Shown piece after piece: positions 49,885-58,917 of a stretch of DNA of 64,000 nt (within the stretch, counting starts at the first letter, position 1; every line of letters begins with the position of its first letter). This DNA comes from Planctomycetota bacterium. Lineage in GTDB: Bacteria > Planctomycetota > UBA1135 > GCA-002748355. Location of the stretch: positions 35,815 through 99,814 of the forward strand of contig PDSF01000049.1 in assembly GCA_002748355.1 (NCBI GenBank), in the 5' to 3' direction. Both the position numbers and the translations under genes were made by a program. Below the pieces are notes generated by a model. The model had not been told where the DNA came from. It made no database searches and saw only the letters and a list, made by a program, of their open reading frames with translations.

Positions 49885-52221
49885 CTAGCGATTCCCTAGC
49901 TGCTCCGCAGCCGCTGCCCGGGCTGCGGAGCCGAAAGCGCCTGCTGGCGGGGCACAGGTTTTATTACGAGGCGGCAGTCTGCGGCCGTATTCGCTGGCGA
50001 TGCGGTAGCCAGCCGCATCCACCTTCAAACTCAAGCGGCCATCCCGGGCGGTGGAGTAGGGAATCGGGGGAGCAAAACCCGCCTCCAACCAGCTTTCTGA
50101 GCTGGGGCCGCGTTTTCCTGACGAGGACCAAAGCACCCGCGGCTCAAGGCTCCGGAGCAGGTCGACCAGCCCCATGTGCAGCTCGCCGTGGTGGGGGAGA
50201 ACCAAGAGTTCGGGCTTTTGGGCCAGCTTTGCCAGCTTCCGAGCGGCAGCGGCTTCCTGGTCACCACAGACCAGGACTCTGCAGCCAGGAGATAGCTTCA
50301 ACTCCAGGGCCAGGGCGGACTCGTTGCCGCCCTCGAGTTCGCCTTCGGGGAGGGGAAGTAGCAGGCGCAGCCCCGGGCGCGGCTCGTAGAGGCCGCCACT
50401 CGGCACGACCTGCACCGGAATCCGCCGCAGGCGAGCCCGGCGAACTAGGGCATCCAGCTCCGGACATTCGGGGACGATGACCTGGCCGATCCGGACCGTG
50501 TCGAGCAGGCGTTCGAAGCCGGAGTAGTGATCGATGTCGCCGTGACTCACGATGAGGATGTCGAGCTTTCGCTCTCCCAGCTCGTCGAGTGCGCTCAGGA
50601 CTTGGCGGGAGGCATTGCGTCCACCAAAGGAGTCGCCGCAGTCGAAGAGCACGGTGCCGAAGCTGCCATGGGCCAAGCCGGCGAGGCCGTGGCCGACCGG
50701 GAGCAAGAGGAAGCGCGGAGCCATGCTGCTCGCTATCGGAATGAAGTAGGGCAGGCAGGAAAGGAGGCAGGTAGCGAGCCATGTCCAGCGTGAGCGCAGG
50801 AGCAGCGCCAGGGCTAGCCCTGCTCCGAGCATGAACATCGCCACCCCGCTGCCCTGCATCGTCGCGGCGATGATCGGCACGCCGGGGAGCTGTTCGAGTT
50901 TTTCGACAAGGCTCAGGTCTAGGGCGCAGAGCTGATCGAGGATCATCAAGAGCATCCTCTCCAGGCCCGGCAGGAGCAGGCCCGCCGGCAAGGCCAGCAA
51001 GGCCAGGGCGAGGATGCCCAGGATGAGCGGTAGCAGGAAGGGGGTCATGATGGCTCCCCAAGGCGAAAGGATGCCGAAGTAGTGCAGGCCCAGGGCCGAC
51101 GTGCCTGCCTGCGCGGCGAAGGACAGCAGCCAAGCGTCAAAGAGCCAGCGGCGCCAGCCGCCCTGTGGGCGCAGGTGGGCGAAGAGGGGGGGGATGGCAG
51201 CGAGGGAGGCGACGGCGAGGTAGCTCAGGCAGAAGCTGATGGATCCGAACTCGGCAGGGAAGAGGAGGAGCGTCACCCAGAGCCCCAAGGACAGGGCGCC
51301 GCCGAGGTCGAAGCGCAGACCTTCCTCGCGGCCCGCGAGCCACATGGTGGTCGCGATGGCTGCCCGCACGACCGGGGCGCGGAAGCCGGTGAGCCAGGCG
51401 TAGCCCAAGAGGCAGAGCCCGAGCCAGGGCCAAAGCCGAGACCCGAGGGGTAGGGCGCGTAGCAGCAGCAGGAGCAGGCCGGCGACGAAGACGGTGTGCA
51501 GGCCGCTGATCGCCAGTAGATGGGCGAGTCCGAGCACTTGGTGTCGTCGGCGCACATAGGGATCGAAGCCCTGGCGCTGGCCGAGCACCAGCAGGGCGAC
51601 GAGAGACTCGTGATCGGGGCGTAGCAGCGAGCGCCAGCGTGCCCGAATCGCGGCGAGCAGGGAGTGGCGGGCTCGGCGCAGCAGTGAAGCCGAAGCCTCG
51701 ATCCGAATCAGCGAGAGGTAGCTCGCAAGCCGGGGGCTGCCGGAGCTCGCGCGCTGCAGCATGGCGCGGCCGTGGACGATATCGCCGAGGCACAGGCTGG
51801 GTATTGGGCCTCGGTCGCGGATCTGCAGGGGGATGCGGGCGCCGCCGATGCGCAGCAAGAGAGAGCGGCGACCGTGCGCCTCTTCACGCAGTTCTCGCGC
51901 TACGCTGCCGGAGAAGTCGACGAAGCAGCTTGAGCCTGCGCCGCGAAGGTAAGGCCCTGCATCGCGAAGGTATGGCCCTGCACCGCGAAGGTAAGGCCCT
52001 GCACCGCGAAGGTATGGCAGGGGGGGCAGGGACATGGCACAGGCGGCTCCCAGGCATGCTGCCAAGAAGAGACGACGCCAGGGTGGCCGATTCGCTAGTC
52101 CAAGGCAGGCAAGAAGGAGCAGGGCGAAGACCAGCACCGGGCCGAACTCGGCGAGGAGTCGTCCTGCGAGCGCGGCCAAGCCACTGCGCAGGGATCGAGA
52201 GAGATCATCCAGAGCATGCAC
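49885..52221 (-). CDS. comEC: ComEC/Rec2 family DNA internalisation-related competence protein
   Basis: 778 residues from GTG 52221 (no strong ribosome site). N-terminal helices (VLVFALLLLACLGLA) precede a soluble OB-like region (ELREEAHGRRSLLLRIGGAR), then the Competence domain (GLAHLLAISGLHTVFVAGLL, TGFRAPVVRAAIATTMWL), and a C-terminal metallo-beta-lactamase-like domain with LIVSHGDIDHYSGFERLLDT, VCGDQEAAAARKLA and VLPHHGELHMG. It is the channel for transport of single-stranded DNA in natural transformation. Residues 69-96 are four copies of PYLR(G/D)AG, a tandem insert in the N-terminal region. No comEA, pil or dprA gene is seen in the window. Confidence 0.92.
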   Translation of the reverse strand: MHALDDLSRSLRSGLAALAGRLLAEFGPVLVFALLLLACLGLANRPPWRRLFLAACLGAACAMSLPPLPYLRGAGPYLRGAGPYLRDAGPYLRGAGSSCFVDFSGSVARELREEAHGRRSLLLRIGGARIPLQIRDRGPIPSLCLGDIVHGRAMLQRASSGSPRLASYLSLIRIEASASLLRRARHSLLAAIRARWRSLLRPDHESLVALLVLGQRQGFDPYVRRRHQVLGLAHLLAISGLHTVFVAGLLLLLLRALPLGSRLWPWLGLCLLGYAWLTGFRAPVVRAAIATTMWLAGREEGLRFDLGGALSLGLWVTLLLFPAEFGSISFCLSYLAVASLAAIPPLFAHLRPQGGWRRWLFDAWLLSFAAQAGTSALGLHYFGILSPWGAIMTPFLLPLILGILALALLALPAGLLLPGLERMLLMILDQLCALDLSLVEKLEQLPGVPIIAATMQGSGVAMFMLGAGLALALLLRSRWTWLATCLLSCLPYFIPIASSMAPRFLLLPVGHGLAGLAHGSFGTVLFDCGDSFGGRNASRQVLSALDELGERKLDILIVSHGDIDHYSGFERLLDTVRIGQVIVPECPELDALVRRARLRRIPVQVVPSGGLYEPRPGLRLLLPLPEGELEGGNESALALELKLSPGCRVLVCGDQEAAAARKLAKLAQKPELLVLPHHGELHMGLVDLLRSLEPRVLWSSSGKRGPSSESWLEAGFAPPIPYSTARDGRLSLKVDAAGYRIASEYGRRLPPRNKTCAPPAGAFGSAARAAAAEQLGNR
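51934..52017. repeat. Four tandem 21-bp repeats inside comEC
   Basis: Four in-frame 21-bp units encode PYLRGAG, PYLRGAG, PYLRDAG, PYLRGAG (ComEC residues 69-96). In plus-strand terms the unit core is CCCTGCACCGCGAAGGTA. The near identity suggests recent slippage or a variable-number repeat. It falls in the region after the first transmembrane helices. Confidence 0.9.
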
Positions 52222-52314
52222 AGAAGGGTAATGACCGATCTGGGCTTTGGTTTCGCTGGATTTTGCTCTCGCTGCCGCGTGCTCCAGGGCTCATGAATAA
52301 GAGGGAGAATACTC

Positions 52315-53823
52315 CTAGGGCGATGGGCTCTTGCTGGCCCGTTTGGCGCGCGAGTGTTCGAAGAGACTCGGTAGTAGCGAGGCCCAGCCGACCCAGCAAT
52401 AACCGGCGGCGAAGAGCAGCATCATGGCTGCAAGGGCATAGGCGCTGTGGAGTAGGGAGAGGCCGCTGGCGCAGGTGCAGGCGAGACCGAGGGCGATTTC
52501 GCAGCAGGACTGGAGCCTTCCCTTGCTGAGGTAGCTCTTGCCGAGCCAAGAGTCCGTTCGCTCGGTGAGTTTGTATTTGGGGGTTCGCACGAAGCCGCTG
52601 CGTTTACCGAAGGCAGCTTCTAGGACCGCCCGGCTTTGGCCGAGGGAGAGGCCTATTCCCAAAGCCACTGCCGGCAAGAGTAGCGGCAAGCTCTGCCGCA
52701 GGCTGCGGCCGACGCGTAGCTGGCCTAAGAGGAACTGCAGGAGTACCGGTAGCAGGGCCATCCCGAATACCAAGCCTTCGAAGCGGAGCGGCCAGGCCAT
52801 GCGGCCGGCACTCGCGAGTCCTGTGATGGGAAGGGCGAGAAGGGAGAGCAGGAGGACGACCGGGTAGGTCGCGTTGCTCAGGAGGTGGCAGCATGCCTCA
52901 AGACGGGTGCTTTCGCGGAGTCCGGGGGCCGTCCAGACCATGCGCAGTAGCTTGCGCGCGCATTCGATCGAGCCCTTGGCCCAGCGGAATTGCTGGCTTT
53001 TGAAGGCGTTCATTTCTGCGGGCAGTTCGGCCGGAGCCACGAGATCGTGCAGGTAGAGGATCCTCCATCCGGCCAACTGTGCGCGATACGAGATGTCGAG
53101 ATCTTCGGTAAGCGTGTCGTGGCTCCAACCGCCGGCGTCTTCGATGGCTTGGCGCCGCCAGACCCCGGCAGTGCCGTTGAAGCCTAGGAATTGGTTCGTT
53201 GCCTGCCGTGCTTGGTGCTCGATCCCGAAGTGTGCGTCGAGGAAGAGAGCCTCGATGCGGGTTAGCAGAGAATGCTCTCGATTGAGATGGCCCCAGCGTG
53301 CCTGGACCACACCGAGTCCTTCGTCTTGGAGCAGTGATGCTGCGCAGCGCTCAAGGAAATCGGGTTCGGGCACAAAGTCTGCATCGAGGATGGCGATGAA
53401 TTCGCCGCGCGCCGGGGGGAAGTCCAGAGCTCCGTGCAGGCCGGCGGCGAGGGCTCCTGCTTTGTAGCCGTGGCGTTCGCCGCGCCGAATCTGAACGATG
53501 TCGATACCTTGCTCCTGCAGCGCCGCGACTTCGTCCGCAATGACCGAGCTGCTTACATCGTCGGAGTCGTCCAGCACTTGGATCTGAAGTCGCTCGCGTG
53601 GCCAGCGCAGTGCGGCGCAGGACTGGAGCAGGCGCGTTGCGACGTAGCGTTCGTTGTAGATCGGGAGCTGGAGGGTGAGGGCAGCTAGCTCTCCCTCAGG
53701 TCGTCCTGGCTCTTTGGGGGGCTGGCCTGAGTACGCTGCGGCGATTTGGGTCAGGCGGTACAGACCGTGCAGGCCGAGCACGGCCAAGAGCACGTATAGG
53801 AAGGCGAGGAGGAGGAAATCCAT
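52315..53823 (-). CDS. CesA-like glycosyltransferase family 2 membrane protein
   Basis: 502 residues from ATG 53823 (MDFLLLAFLYVLL); a longer frame reaches 53916. After a first helix come the GT-2 motifs: LPIYNERYVATRLLQS, VLDDSDDVSS, FIAILDADFVPEPDFL, the QxxRW region AFKSQQFRWAKGSIECAR and TLTEDLDISYRAQL with the catalytic aspartate. Five or more C-terminal helices follow (VVLLLSLLALPITGLAS, LVFGMALLPVLLQFLLG, LLLPAVALGIGLSLG). It is a processive or lipid-linked beta-glycosyltransferase of the cellulose/glucomannan synthase-like kind. Donor and acceptor are unknown. It is transcribed toward comEC with a 93-bp gap and diverges from a LolA-like gene. Confidence 0.87.
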   Translation of the reverse strand: MDFLLLAFLYVLLAVLGLHGLYRLTQIAAAYSGQPPKEPGRPEGELAALTLQLPIYNERYVATRLLQSCAALRWPRERLQIQVLDDSDDVSSSVIADEVAALQEQGIDIVQIRRGERHGYKAGALAAGLHGALDFPPARGEFIAILDADFVPEPDFLERCAASLLQDEGLGVVQARWGHLNREHSLLTRIEALFLDAHFGIEHQARQATNQFLGFNGTAGVWRRQAIEDAGGWSHDTLTEDLDISYRAQLAGWRILYLHDLVAPAELPAEMNAFKSQQFRWAKGSIECARKLLRMVWTAPGLRESTRLEACCHLLSNATYPVVLLLSLLALPITGLASAGRMAWPLRFEGLVFGMALLPVLLQFLLGQLRVGRSLRQSLPLLLPAVALGIGLSLGQSRAVLEAAFGKRSGFVRTPKYKLTERTDSWLGKSYLSKGRLQSCCEIALGLACTCASGLSLLHSAYALAAMMLLFAAGYCWVGWASLLPSLFEHSRAKRASKSPSP

Positions 53824-54024
53824 GAACGAAGCGGCGAGGATGGTCAGGAAAGGGCAGGGCCCGCCGGGGCTTATCCTCATGATTCCTGGATGGCCTGCTA
53901 GCCTATTTGCCGGCAAGCGTCATGGTTGCCCACTTTCTCCGGGTTCATCGGGCCAGATGGGTCTCGGAGCGCAGAGATCTGGCCCAGCTACCCCCCCCTT
54001 GTTGACTCGCATCGGAAGACTCGG

Positions 54025-55050
54025 ATGACCCGCCAAGCAGCCCACTCATTTGCCCGACCTCTGCAGCTACTCGGCTGTCTCTTCTTAGGGACAGTTGCCG
54101 CTGTTCCGGGCTCTGCACAAGGCCAGGCTCCGGCCAAGCCGGCTCCAGCAAAGAGCGTTGCCGATCTCCTTGCGCGCATGGAAGCCGCCGAGGCCCGCTT
54201 TGATCGCATTAGCGCTGAGATCGAGATGCGACAGATCGTGGATATGACCGAGCGCTTCGAGGGCGGGAAGAAGATCCATATGAAGGCGCGCGTGCGCTTT
54301 TCGCTGCTCCGCAAGAAGGCGAAGGACGGGAAGCTGCAGGTCTTTGCCAAGATGAGCACCGAAGCCCAGGGGCCGGGCGGGCTGACCAAGATTGCGGTCG
54401 TGCGCAATGGCAGCGGGGCTTTCATCCATGAGGCCAATGAGATAAGTGGCCAGCGCTGGCTGCACGTGCCTCGCGAGCTGCTCGCCCGTCTGACCAAGGC
54501 CGAGCGCGTGCTGGGTGACTCTCAGGCTGGCCGCTTTACTGGCACCAGCCAGCTCGGGTCCTTCCTCGGCGCGCCGCTGCTCGAAGGCCTCTCGGGTGCC
54601 TACCAGTTGAGCCTCTCCCAGCCAATCAAGATCGGCGAGGCGAGTTGTGAGCACGTCGTCGGCAAGCTCAAGAGCGAAGGGCACGATGCTTCGATGCTCG
54701 GCCGCGGCCGCCCGGATCGCGTGGACCTGTACGTCGACCAGAAGAACATGCTGCTCCGGCGCATGGTGCACAGCCTGGCGGGCGAGGAACTCTACCGGGT
54801 CGAGCTGATCCGCCTGGATCTCAAGCCCGAGTTGAGTGAAGCTGAGTTCGTGATGAAGCCTACGAACGGAGCAAGCTTCCAGGACATCACCAAGGACCCT
54901 TTCGCGGAAGCCTCCATCCGTAGTCGCCTGGAACGATTGAGTACCTGGGAGAAAGAGCAGGAAAAACCCGAAAAGGGTGATGCTGGCGGCGAAGGCGGAA
55001 AGAAGCCGGGGGGGAAGAAGGCCCCAGCTAAGAAGTCAGGAGGGAACTAG
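54025..55050 (+). CDS. Exported LolA/LolB-like (DUF2092-type) lipoprotein-binding protein
   Basis: 341 residues from ATG 54025, which starts the signal peptide (ARPLQLLGCLFLGTVAAVPG); the upstream frame to 53926 is unlikely. The mature chain has SVADLLARMEAAEARFDRIS, then a run of beta strands (KKIHMKARVRFSLLRKK, QVFAKMSTEAQGPGG, RWLHVPRELLARLTKAER), as in the incomplete barrel of LolA-fold proteins, and the DLYVDQKNMLLRRMVHSL pattern. The C-terminus is a charged tail (EKGDAGGEGGKKPGGKKAPA). LolA carries lipoproteins across the periplasm; whether this one does is not shown, as several LolA-fold families have other ligands. Confidence 0.7.
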   Translation: MTRQAAHSFARPLQLLGCLFLGTVAAVPGSAQGQAPAKPAPAKSVADLLARMEAAEARFDRISAEIEMRQIVDMTERFEGGKKIHMKARVRFSLLRKKAKDGKLQVFAKMSTEAQGPGGLTKIAVVRNGSGAFIHEANEISGQRWLHVPRELLARLTKAERVLGDSQAGRFTGTSQLGSFLGAPLLEGLSGAYQLSLSQPIKIGEASCEHVVGKLKSEGHDASMLGRGRPDRVDLYVDQKNMLLRRMVHSLAGEELYRVELIRLDLKPELSEAEFVMKPTNGASFQDITKDPFAEASIRSRLERLSTWEKEQEKPEKGDAGGEGGKKPGGKKAPAKKSGGN

Positions 55051-55130
55051 GCCGAGGACTGGTCAGTCGGGCGGAGCGGTTTTTCTCAGGAACGTCGCGT
55101 CTAGCTGGCCGCTGCGTTCTAATCCTGGGC

Positions 55131-55625
55131 ATGCCTCAGCTTCGCTCCCCCGTCTTTCCTGGCTCCTTTGATCCGCCGCATCTGGGCCACCTCGATATTG
55201 CCGAGCGAGCGCTCGCTGTCTTCGGCTCGCTGACCATCGCGGTCGGTGCCAATTCGGCCAAGTCACCCGTCTTTACCTGCGAGGAGCGGGTTCAGCTGCT
55301 CCGCGAGGCGCTGGGCGAGCGTGAGGGCTTGCGAATCGAGAGCTTCGAGGGCCTTCTCGTCGAGTACTGTCGCAGCAATGGCCACGATGTCGTTGTGCGC
55401 GGGGTGCGAGGTGGACGTGACCTCGATTATGAGATGCCGATGGCCGTTGCGAATCGGACCTTATATCCAGATCTCGATACGGTCTTTTTCGTGACCGCTA
55501 GCGAGCATGCCTTTCACTCCTCGACGATTATTAAGGAGCTGCTGGCGGCGGGTGGAGATACCAGCAGCTTCTTGCCGGAGGCCGTGCTGCGTGCGGCGAG
55601 CGATAAGTTTCCGGCGTTGCGCTAA
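55131..55625 (+). CDS. coaD: Phosphopantetheine adenylyltransferase
   Basis: 164 residues. The nucleotidyltransferase fold is evident: FPGSFDPPHLGHLDIAERA with the catalytic His in the GHLDI position, KSPVFTCEERVQLLREAL, SFEGLLVEYCRSNGHDVVVR, RGVRGGRDLDYEMPMAVANR, and STIIKELLAAGGD. It transfers AMP from ATP to 4'-phosphopantetheine to give dephospho-CoA in CoA synthesis. The loop reads DPPHLGHL instead of the more common DPVTNGHL. It lies 80 bp after the LolA-like gene and before ridA. Confidence 0.95.
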   Translation: MPQLRSPVFPGSFDPPHLGHLDIAERALAVFGSLTIAVGANSAKSPVFTCEERVQLLREALGEREGLRIESFEGLLVEYCRSNGHDVVVRGVRGGRDLDYEMPMAVANRTLYPDLDTVFFVTASEHAFHSSTIIKELLAAGGDTSSFLPEAVLRAASDKFPALR

Positions 55626-55713
55626 GTCTCACTACGTCTTGCGCTGCTGCTCTTTCCGAGCCTTATCTGATCTGTACCTGACCCTTTCGTTTTCCTTCTG
55701 CTTTTTCACGATT

Positions 55714-56094
55714 ATGCGTAGCACCATCCATACCGAATCTGCCCCCGCCGCCATCGGTCCTTACAGTCAGGCGATTGCCGCTGGCAACCTGGTCTTCTGT
55801 TCCGGACAGATCCCCCTCGATCCGGTAACGATGGAGATGAAGAACGGGAGTGTCGAAGAGGAAACTCGCCAAGTCCTCGTCAACATGGGCGAGGTGCTGA
55901 GCGCCGCTGGCTGCGATTTTGCCGATGTCGTGCGCACGACGGTGTTCCTGACTGACATGGGGGATTTTGCTACCGTCAACGAGATCTATTCCGAACGCTT
56001 TGGCGACTCGCGGCCCGCCCGCGCCTGCGTCCAGGTTGCCGGTTTGCCCAAGGGAGCGCGGGTCGAGATCGACTGCATCGCCTTGAAGCCCTGA
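55714..56094 (+). CDS. ridA: RidA/YjgF family reactive imine deaminase
   Basis: 126 residues from ATG 55714; an earlier frame to 55507 overlaps coaD and has no start that fits. The family is recognised by SAPAAIGPYSQAIAAGNLVF, FCSGQIPLDP, EEETRQVLVNMGEVLSAAGC, VVRTTVFLTDMGDFATVNEI, and SRPARACVQVAGLPKGARVE. The Arg in RPARACVQVA binds the substrate carboxylate. RidA hydrolyses 2-aminoacrylate and other reactive enamines released by PLP enzymes. The upstream region (55626-55713) has no clear ribosome site (CACGATT directly before the ATG). Confidence 0.95.
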   Translation: MRSTIHTESAPAAIGPYSQAIAAGNLVFCSGQIPLDPVTMEMKNGSVEEETRQVLVNMGEVLSAAGCDFADVVRTTVFLTDMGDFATVNEIYSERFGDSRPARACVQVAGLPKGARVEIDCIALKP

Positions 56095-56146
56095 GTCACG
56101 TTTCTCCTCCCCTATCGTCGCAGGCGCTCCTGCCCGGGCCCTTCTC

Positions 56147-57163
56147 TTGCGTAGCTTCCTTGAGCTTTCTCTCTGGCTGGCCCTGCTGCTCTTGCCGCCC
56201 CTTGTTGCCATGGCTTCAGCGCCGACGCGTCCGGTGCTGGCGACTGCTACGGTAGATGTCGGGGAGGAGGGGCTGGCGCCGTCTTTCTTCTCGCTTTTTG
56301 GCGAGGTGAAGGGAGTGAGCGGCCAGGCCTGGCTGCGGCGTCGTGTCGCTGTGGGGGTCTTGTGGCTGCTCTTGTCTATAGGTCTCGCCTTCTTCGTGTC
56401 CAGCGCCTGCGGGCGGCTGCCAGCGGCGCTGGCGCTTTTGCTGTTGGCTGCGCATCCGGTGCTGCAAGGGCTTGGCTCCCTTGCCAGCCCCTGGCTTTCG
56501 GCAGCGATGTTCTCGTGGTTGTCCTTGCTCTTTCTGCAGGCGATCGCCTTGCCGACCGTCTACCGGCGACGTGCTGAATCGTTCACGGCGCTGCTGATCC
56601 GCATCCTCGCGATGCTCGGCAGTGGGATTGCCCTCGGCCTGGCCTCGACAGCCTGGCAGAGCGTCGTCTGGATCTTGCTCGTGGTCAGCTCGCTGTTCCT
56701 CTTGTCGTTACTCTTCCTGGGCGTTGCCGGGCTGCGAGTCTCGCGCCGGGTGCCCATTTCTGGCTTTGCGCTGCGACCCTGGGCCTGGATCCGCCGTGGC
56801 GGAATCTGGGCACTGGCCTGGTTCCTCGTCGTGGTGATGCTGCTTTGGATCTGGGAGAAGCTGGGGACGGAGCAGGTCCTGACGCCAGCGTCTTTCGGTA
56901 TCGAGCTAGCGAGCAGCGGCGAAGTTCTCCTCGCCTGGCTGTCGTTGCCGGGCATCCTGCTTCTCGCTCTGCGCAGCGGTTCCTTGCTCTGGTACCGCTC
57001 GCGGCTCTGTGGGCAGGATGTGCTCTTTGCTTCGCTGCTGGTTCTCTGGCTTTTTGGTCCGGCGATGGCAGCCCAGCCTGATCCGATGCAGCGATTGCTC
57101 GCAGCACCGGTGTTCGCGGCCTCTGTGGCATCGATGCTTGGTCTGCTGCGGCGGAGGGTGTGA
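56147..57163 (+). CDS. Polytopic membrane protein, unknown function
   Basis: 338 residues from TTG 56147, the first usable start; an ATG at 56210 is inside the first helix region. About eight hydrophobic helices (SLWLALLLLPPLVAMA, VLWLLLSIGLAFFVSSACG, ALALLLLAAHPVLQGLGS, LIRILAMLGSGIALGLA, WALAWFLVVVMLLWIWE) alternate with Arg-rich loops. The end (DPMQRLLAAPVFAASVAS) could be the last helix. No family motif is recognised. Its stop overlaps the next gene's start (TGATG), so the pair is translationally coupled. Confidence 0.65.
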   Translation: MRSFLELSLWLALLLLPPLVAMASAPTRPVLATATVDVGEEGLAPSFFSLFGEVKGVSGQAWLRRRVAVGVLWLLLSIGLAFFVSSACGRLPAALALLLLAAHPVLQGLGSLASPWLSAAMFSWLSLLFLQAIALPTVYRRRAESFTALLIRILAMLGSGIALGLASTAWQSVVWILLVVSSLFLLSLLFLGVAGLRVSRRVPISGFALRPWAWIRRGGIWALAWFLVVVMLLWIWEKLGTEQVLTPASFGIELASSGEVLLAWLSLPGILLLALRSGSLLWYRSRLCGQDVLFASLLVLWLFGPAMAAQPDPMQRLLAAPVFAASVASMLGLLRRRV

Positions 57164-58917
57164 TGCCTGGGGTATCCTCTCGGTGGAGCGAGCGTTTTCA
57201 GCGTTACTTCCCTTGGATCCTGGCGCTGTCGATCTTCGCCCTCGTTGCCCTGACCTGCTGGCCAGTCTTGGCCTACCCACAGCTTGAACCCGACGACTAT
57301 CGCTATCTGTGGTTATTAGAGGCGGGGGACGGCAGTGCTCGCAGCTTGCTTGAGAGAAGCATTGTCGAGAACCGTTGGGATCACCTGTGGTGGATTGCGG
57401 ATCGCGACCCCGTGCGTTTTTGGCGGCCTATGGTGCTGGCCAGCTATTGGCTCGATCACGGGATCTGGGGCGATGCGGATATTGCCTTTGGGCTCTGTTT
57501 CAGCAACTTGCTGTTTTATCTCGGCGTTTGCTTGGTGGCGGGGTCGCTATTGACGCGACTGCTGGGGCGTAGGCTGGAAACGCTCTTGGGGGCCTTGCTC
57601 TTTACCGGTTTCTTCGCGCATGGCGAGGTGATTTGGTATGTCGCCGGGCGCACCGACACGATTGCGGCGCTGTTCTTTTTGCTCGCCTTTCGCCTGCATT
57701 TGATCGGGGGAAGCTGGCGTTTTGCCGGAGCCGCGTCCTTCTTCCTCGCCCTGATAACGAAGGAACTCAGTATCGGGCTGCCGCTCTTGCTCCTGGTGCT
57801 GGACTGGGTGGATCGGGGTGAAGGGGAGGGCTGGAAGCAGCTGGCTCGGAAGGCGCTGCCTTGGCTGGCTTGTTATGTCGCCGCCGTGATCCTGTGGCTC
57901 GGGCTTAGGTCGCTTGCCCTCGATGGGAGGAGCGTGGGGGGCGCTTCCTATCCTTACTTCATCTCGCCGTTTGGGGGGCAGTTCTTAGAGCACCTGTGGA
58001 CGCAGCTGCAGGCCTATGTGCAGAACCTCGCCTTCGCGGTCACGACCCCGCCGTTTCTTCGCTACGACGACTTGCAGTATTGGGGCTTCGATTCGGGCAA
58101 GACCTGGACGGCGCTGACCTTGTTCCTTGCTGTGATTTGTCTCTTGGCCAGAGAACGGCGCTTACCTTGGCTATTGCTCTTCCTCTTAGGGACTTGGCTG
58201 CCGACCTCGTTTGTATACGTCAGCGAGCGCTATTTGTTGCTGCCCTCCTTTGCAATCGCGGCCATGGCCGGGTTTCTGCTGCGGAGGCAGCAGAAACCCG
58301 TGCTCCGCTGGGTTTTGCTGGCCGTAGTTCTGTCCTGGACGGGCCACCAGAGCTATCAGCTTTGGTCGAAGAACCACTATCTCAGCAAGAAAGAGCGGCC
58401 GCCGCTGGCGTTGGCGAAGGCGCTGGAGCGGAGTCAACTGCGCCCGGCGAAAGGAAGTCGGCTGCTCTTCGTCAACTTTCCTGCTGACTTGCTCAATTCT
58501 CAGTTCCTTGAGGCGCAGCTGCGCGTGCTTTTTGATGACCCAACGCTTAGCGTGAGGATTCTCTCGCATCAGGAGGCGGGCGGAGTGCCCGGGCGGACTC
58601 CCTCGATCATCAAGGAGGGGGAGAGGAGTCTCGTTCTTCGCTCGCAGCTGGCATTGGCGGGTATCTCCCCCATACGGCGTCTCTTCCCCTATGTGGAGAT
58701 GAAGCCTGGGCAGCATACCCAGAGACCGGGACTCGGCTTTCGGGTCGAGGTCTTGGCTGGGGACGGCTTGCACGCCAGCGATGCACGTTTCCTGTTCCCA
58801 CGCCCGGTCAGCGAATACGAGGTTTGGAGCTTCGTCCCCGGAGCAAGGGGAAGCCAGGGTTTCCTCGATTCGGCACTAGCCCTACAGCGTGGCCGTATCG
58901 TTCGGGAGCGATTGTGA
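57163..58917 (+). CDS. GT-C type membrane glycosyltransferase-like protein
   Basis: 584 residues from ATG 57163, overlapping the upstream stop (TGATG). After a first helix (FPWILALSIFALVALTCWP) comes an extracytoplasmic loop with QLEPDDYRYLWLLEAGD, the acidic pair usual for GT-C catalysis, then FWRPMVLASYWLDH, a dozen helices and a C-terminal soluble domain (residues about 430-584) with GSRLLFVNFPADLLNSQFLE. The same layout as the protein at 7128-8735 suggests related functions: polyprenyl-phosphate-sugar dependent glycosylation in the periplasm. Donor and acceptor are unknown. It is coupled to the membrane protein upstream. Confidence 0.7.
   Translation: MPGVSSRWSERFQRYFPWILALSIFALVALTCWPVLAYPQLEPDDYRYLWLLEAGDGSARSLLERSIVENRWDHLWWIADRDPVRFWRPMVLASYWLDHGIWGDADIAFGLCFSNLLFYLGVCLVAGSLLTRLLGRRLETLLGALLFTGFFAHGEVIWYVAGRTDTIAALFFLLAFRLHLIGGSWRFAGAASFFLALITKELSIGLPLLLLVLDWVDRGEGEGWKQLARKALPWLACYVAAVILWLGLRSLALDGRSVGGASYPYFISPFGGQFLEHLWTQLQAYVQNLAFAVTTPPFLRYDDLQYWGFDSGKTWTALTLFLAVICLLARERRLPWLLLFLLGTWLPTSFVYVSERYLLLPSFAIAAMAGFLLRRQQKPVLRWVLLAVVLSWTGHQSYQLWSKNHYLSKKERPPLALAKALERSQLRPAKGSRLLFVNFPADLLNSQFLEAQLRVLFDDPTLSVRILSHQEAGGVPGRTPSIIKEGERSLVLRSQLALAGISPIRRLFPYVEMKPGQHTQRPGLGFRVEVLAGDGLHASDARFLFPRPVSEYEVWSFVPGARGSQGFLDSALALQRGRIVRERL

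Noticed and set aside
51934..52017. CRISPR array
   Set aside because: Only four 21-bp adjacent repeats in frame within a coding sequence; there are no spacers and no cas genes.
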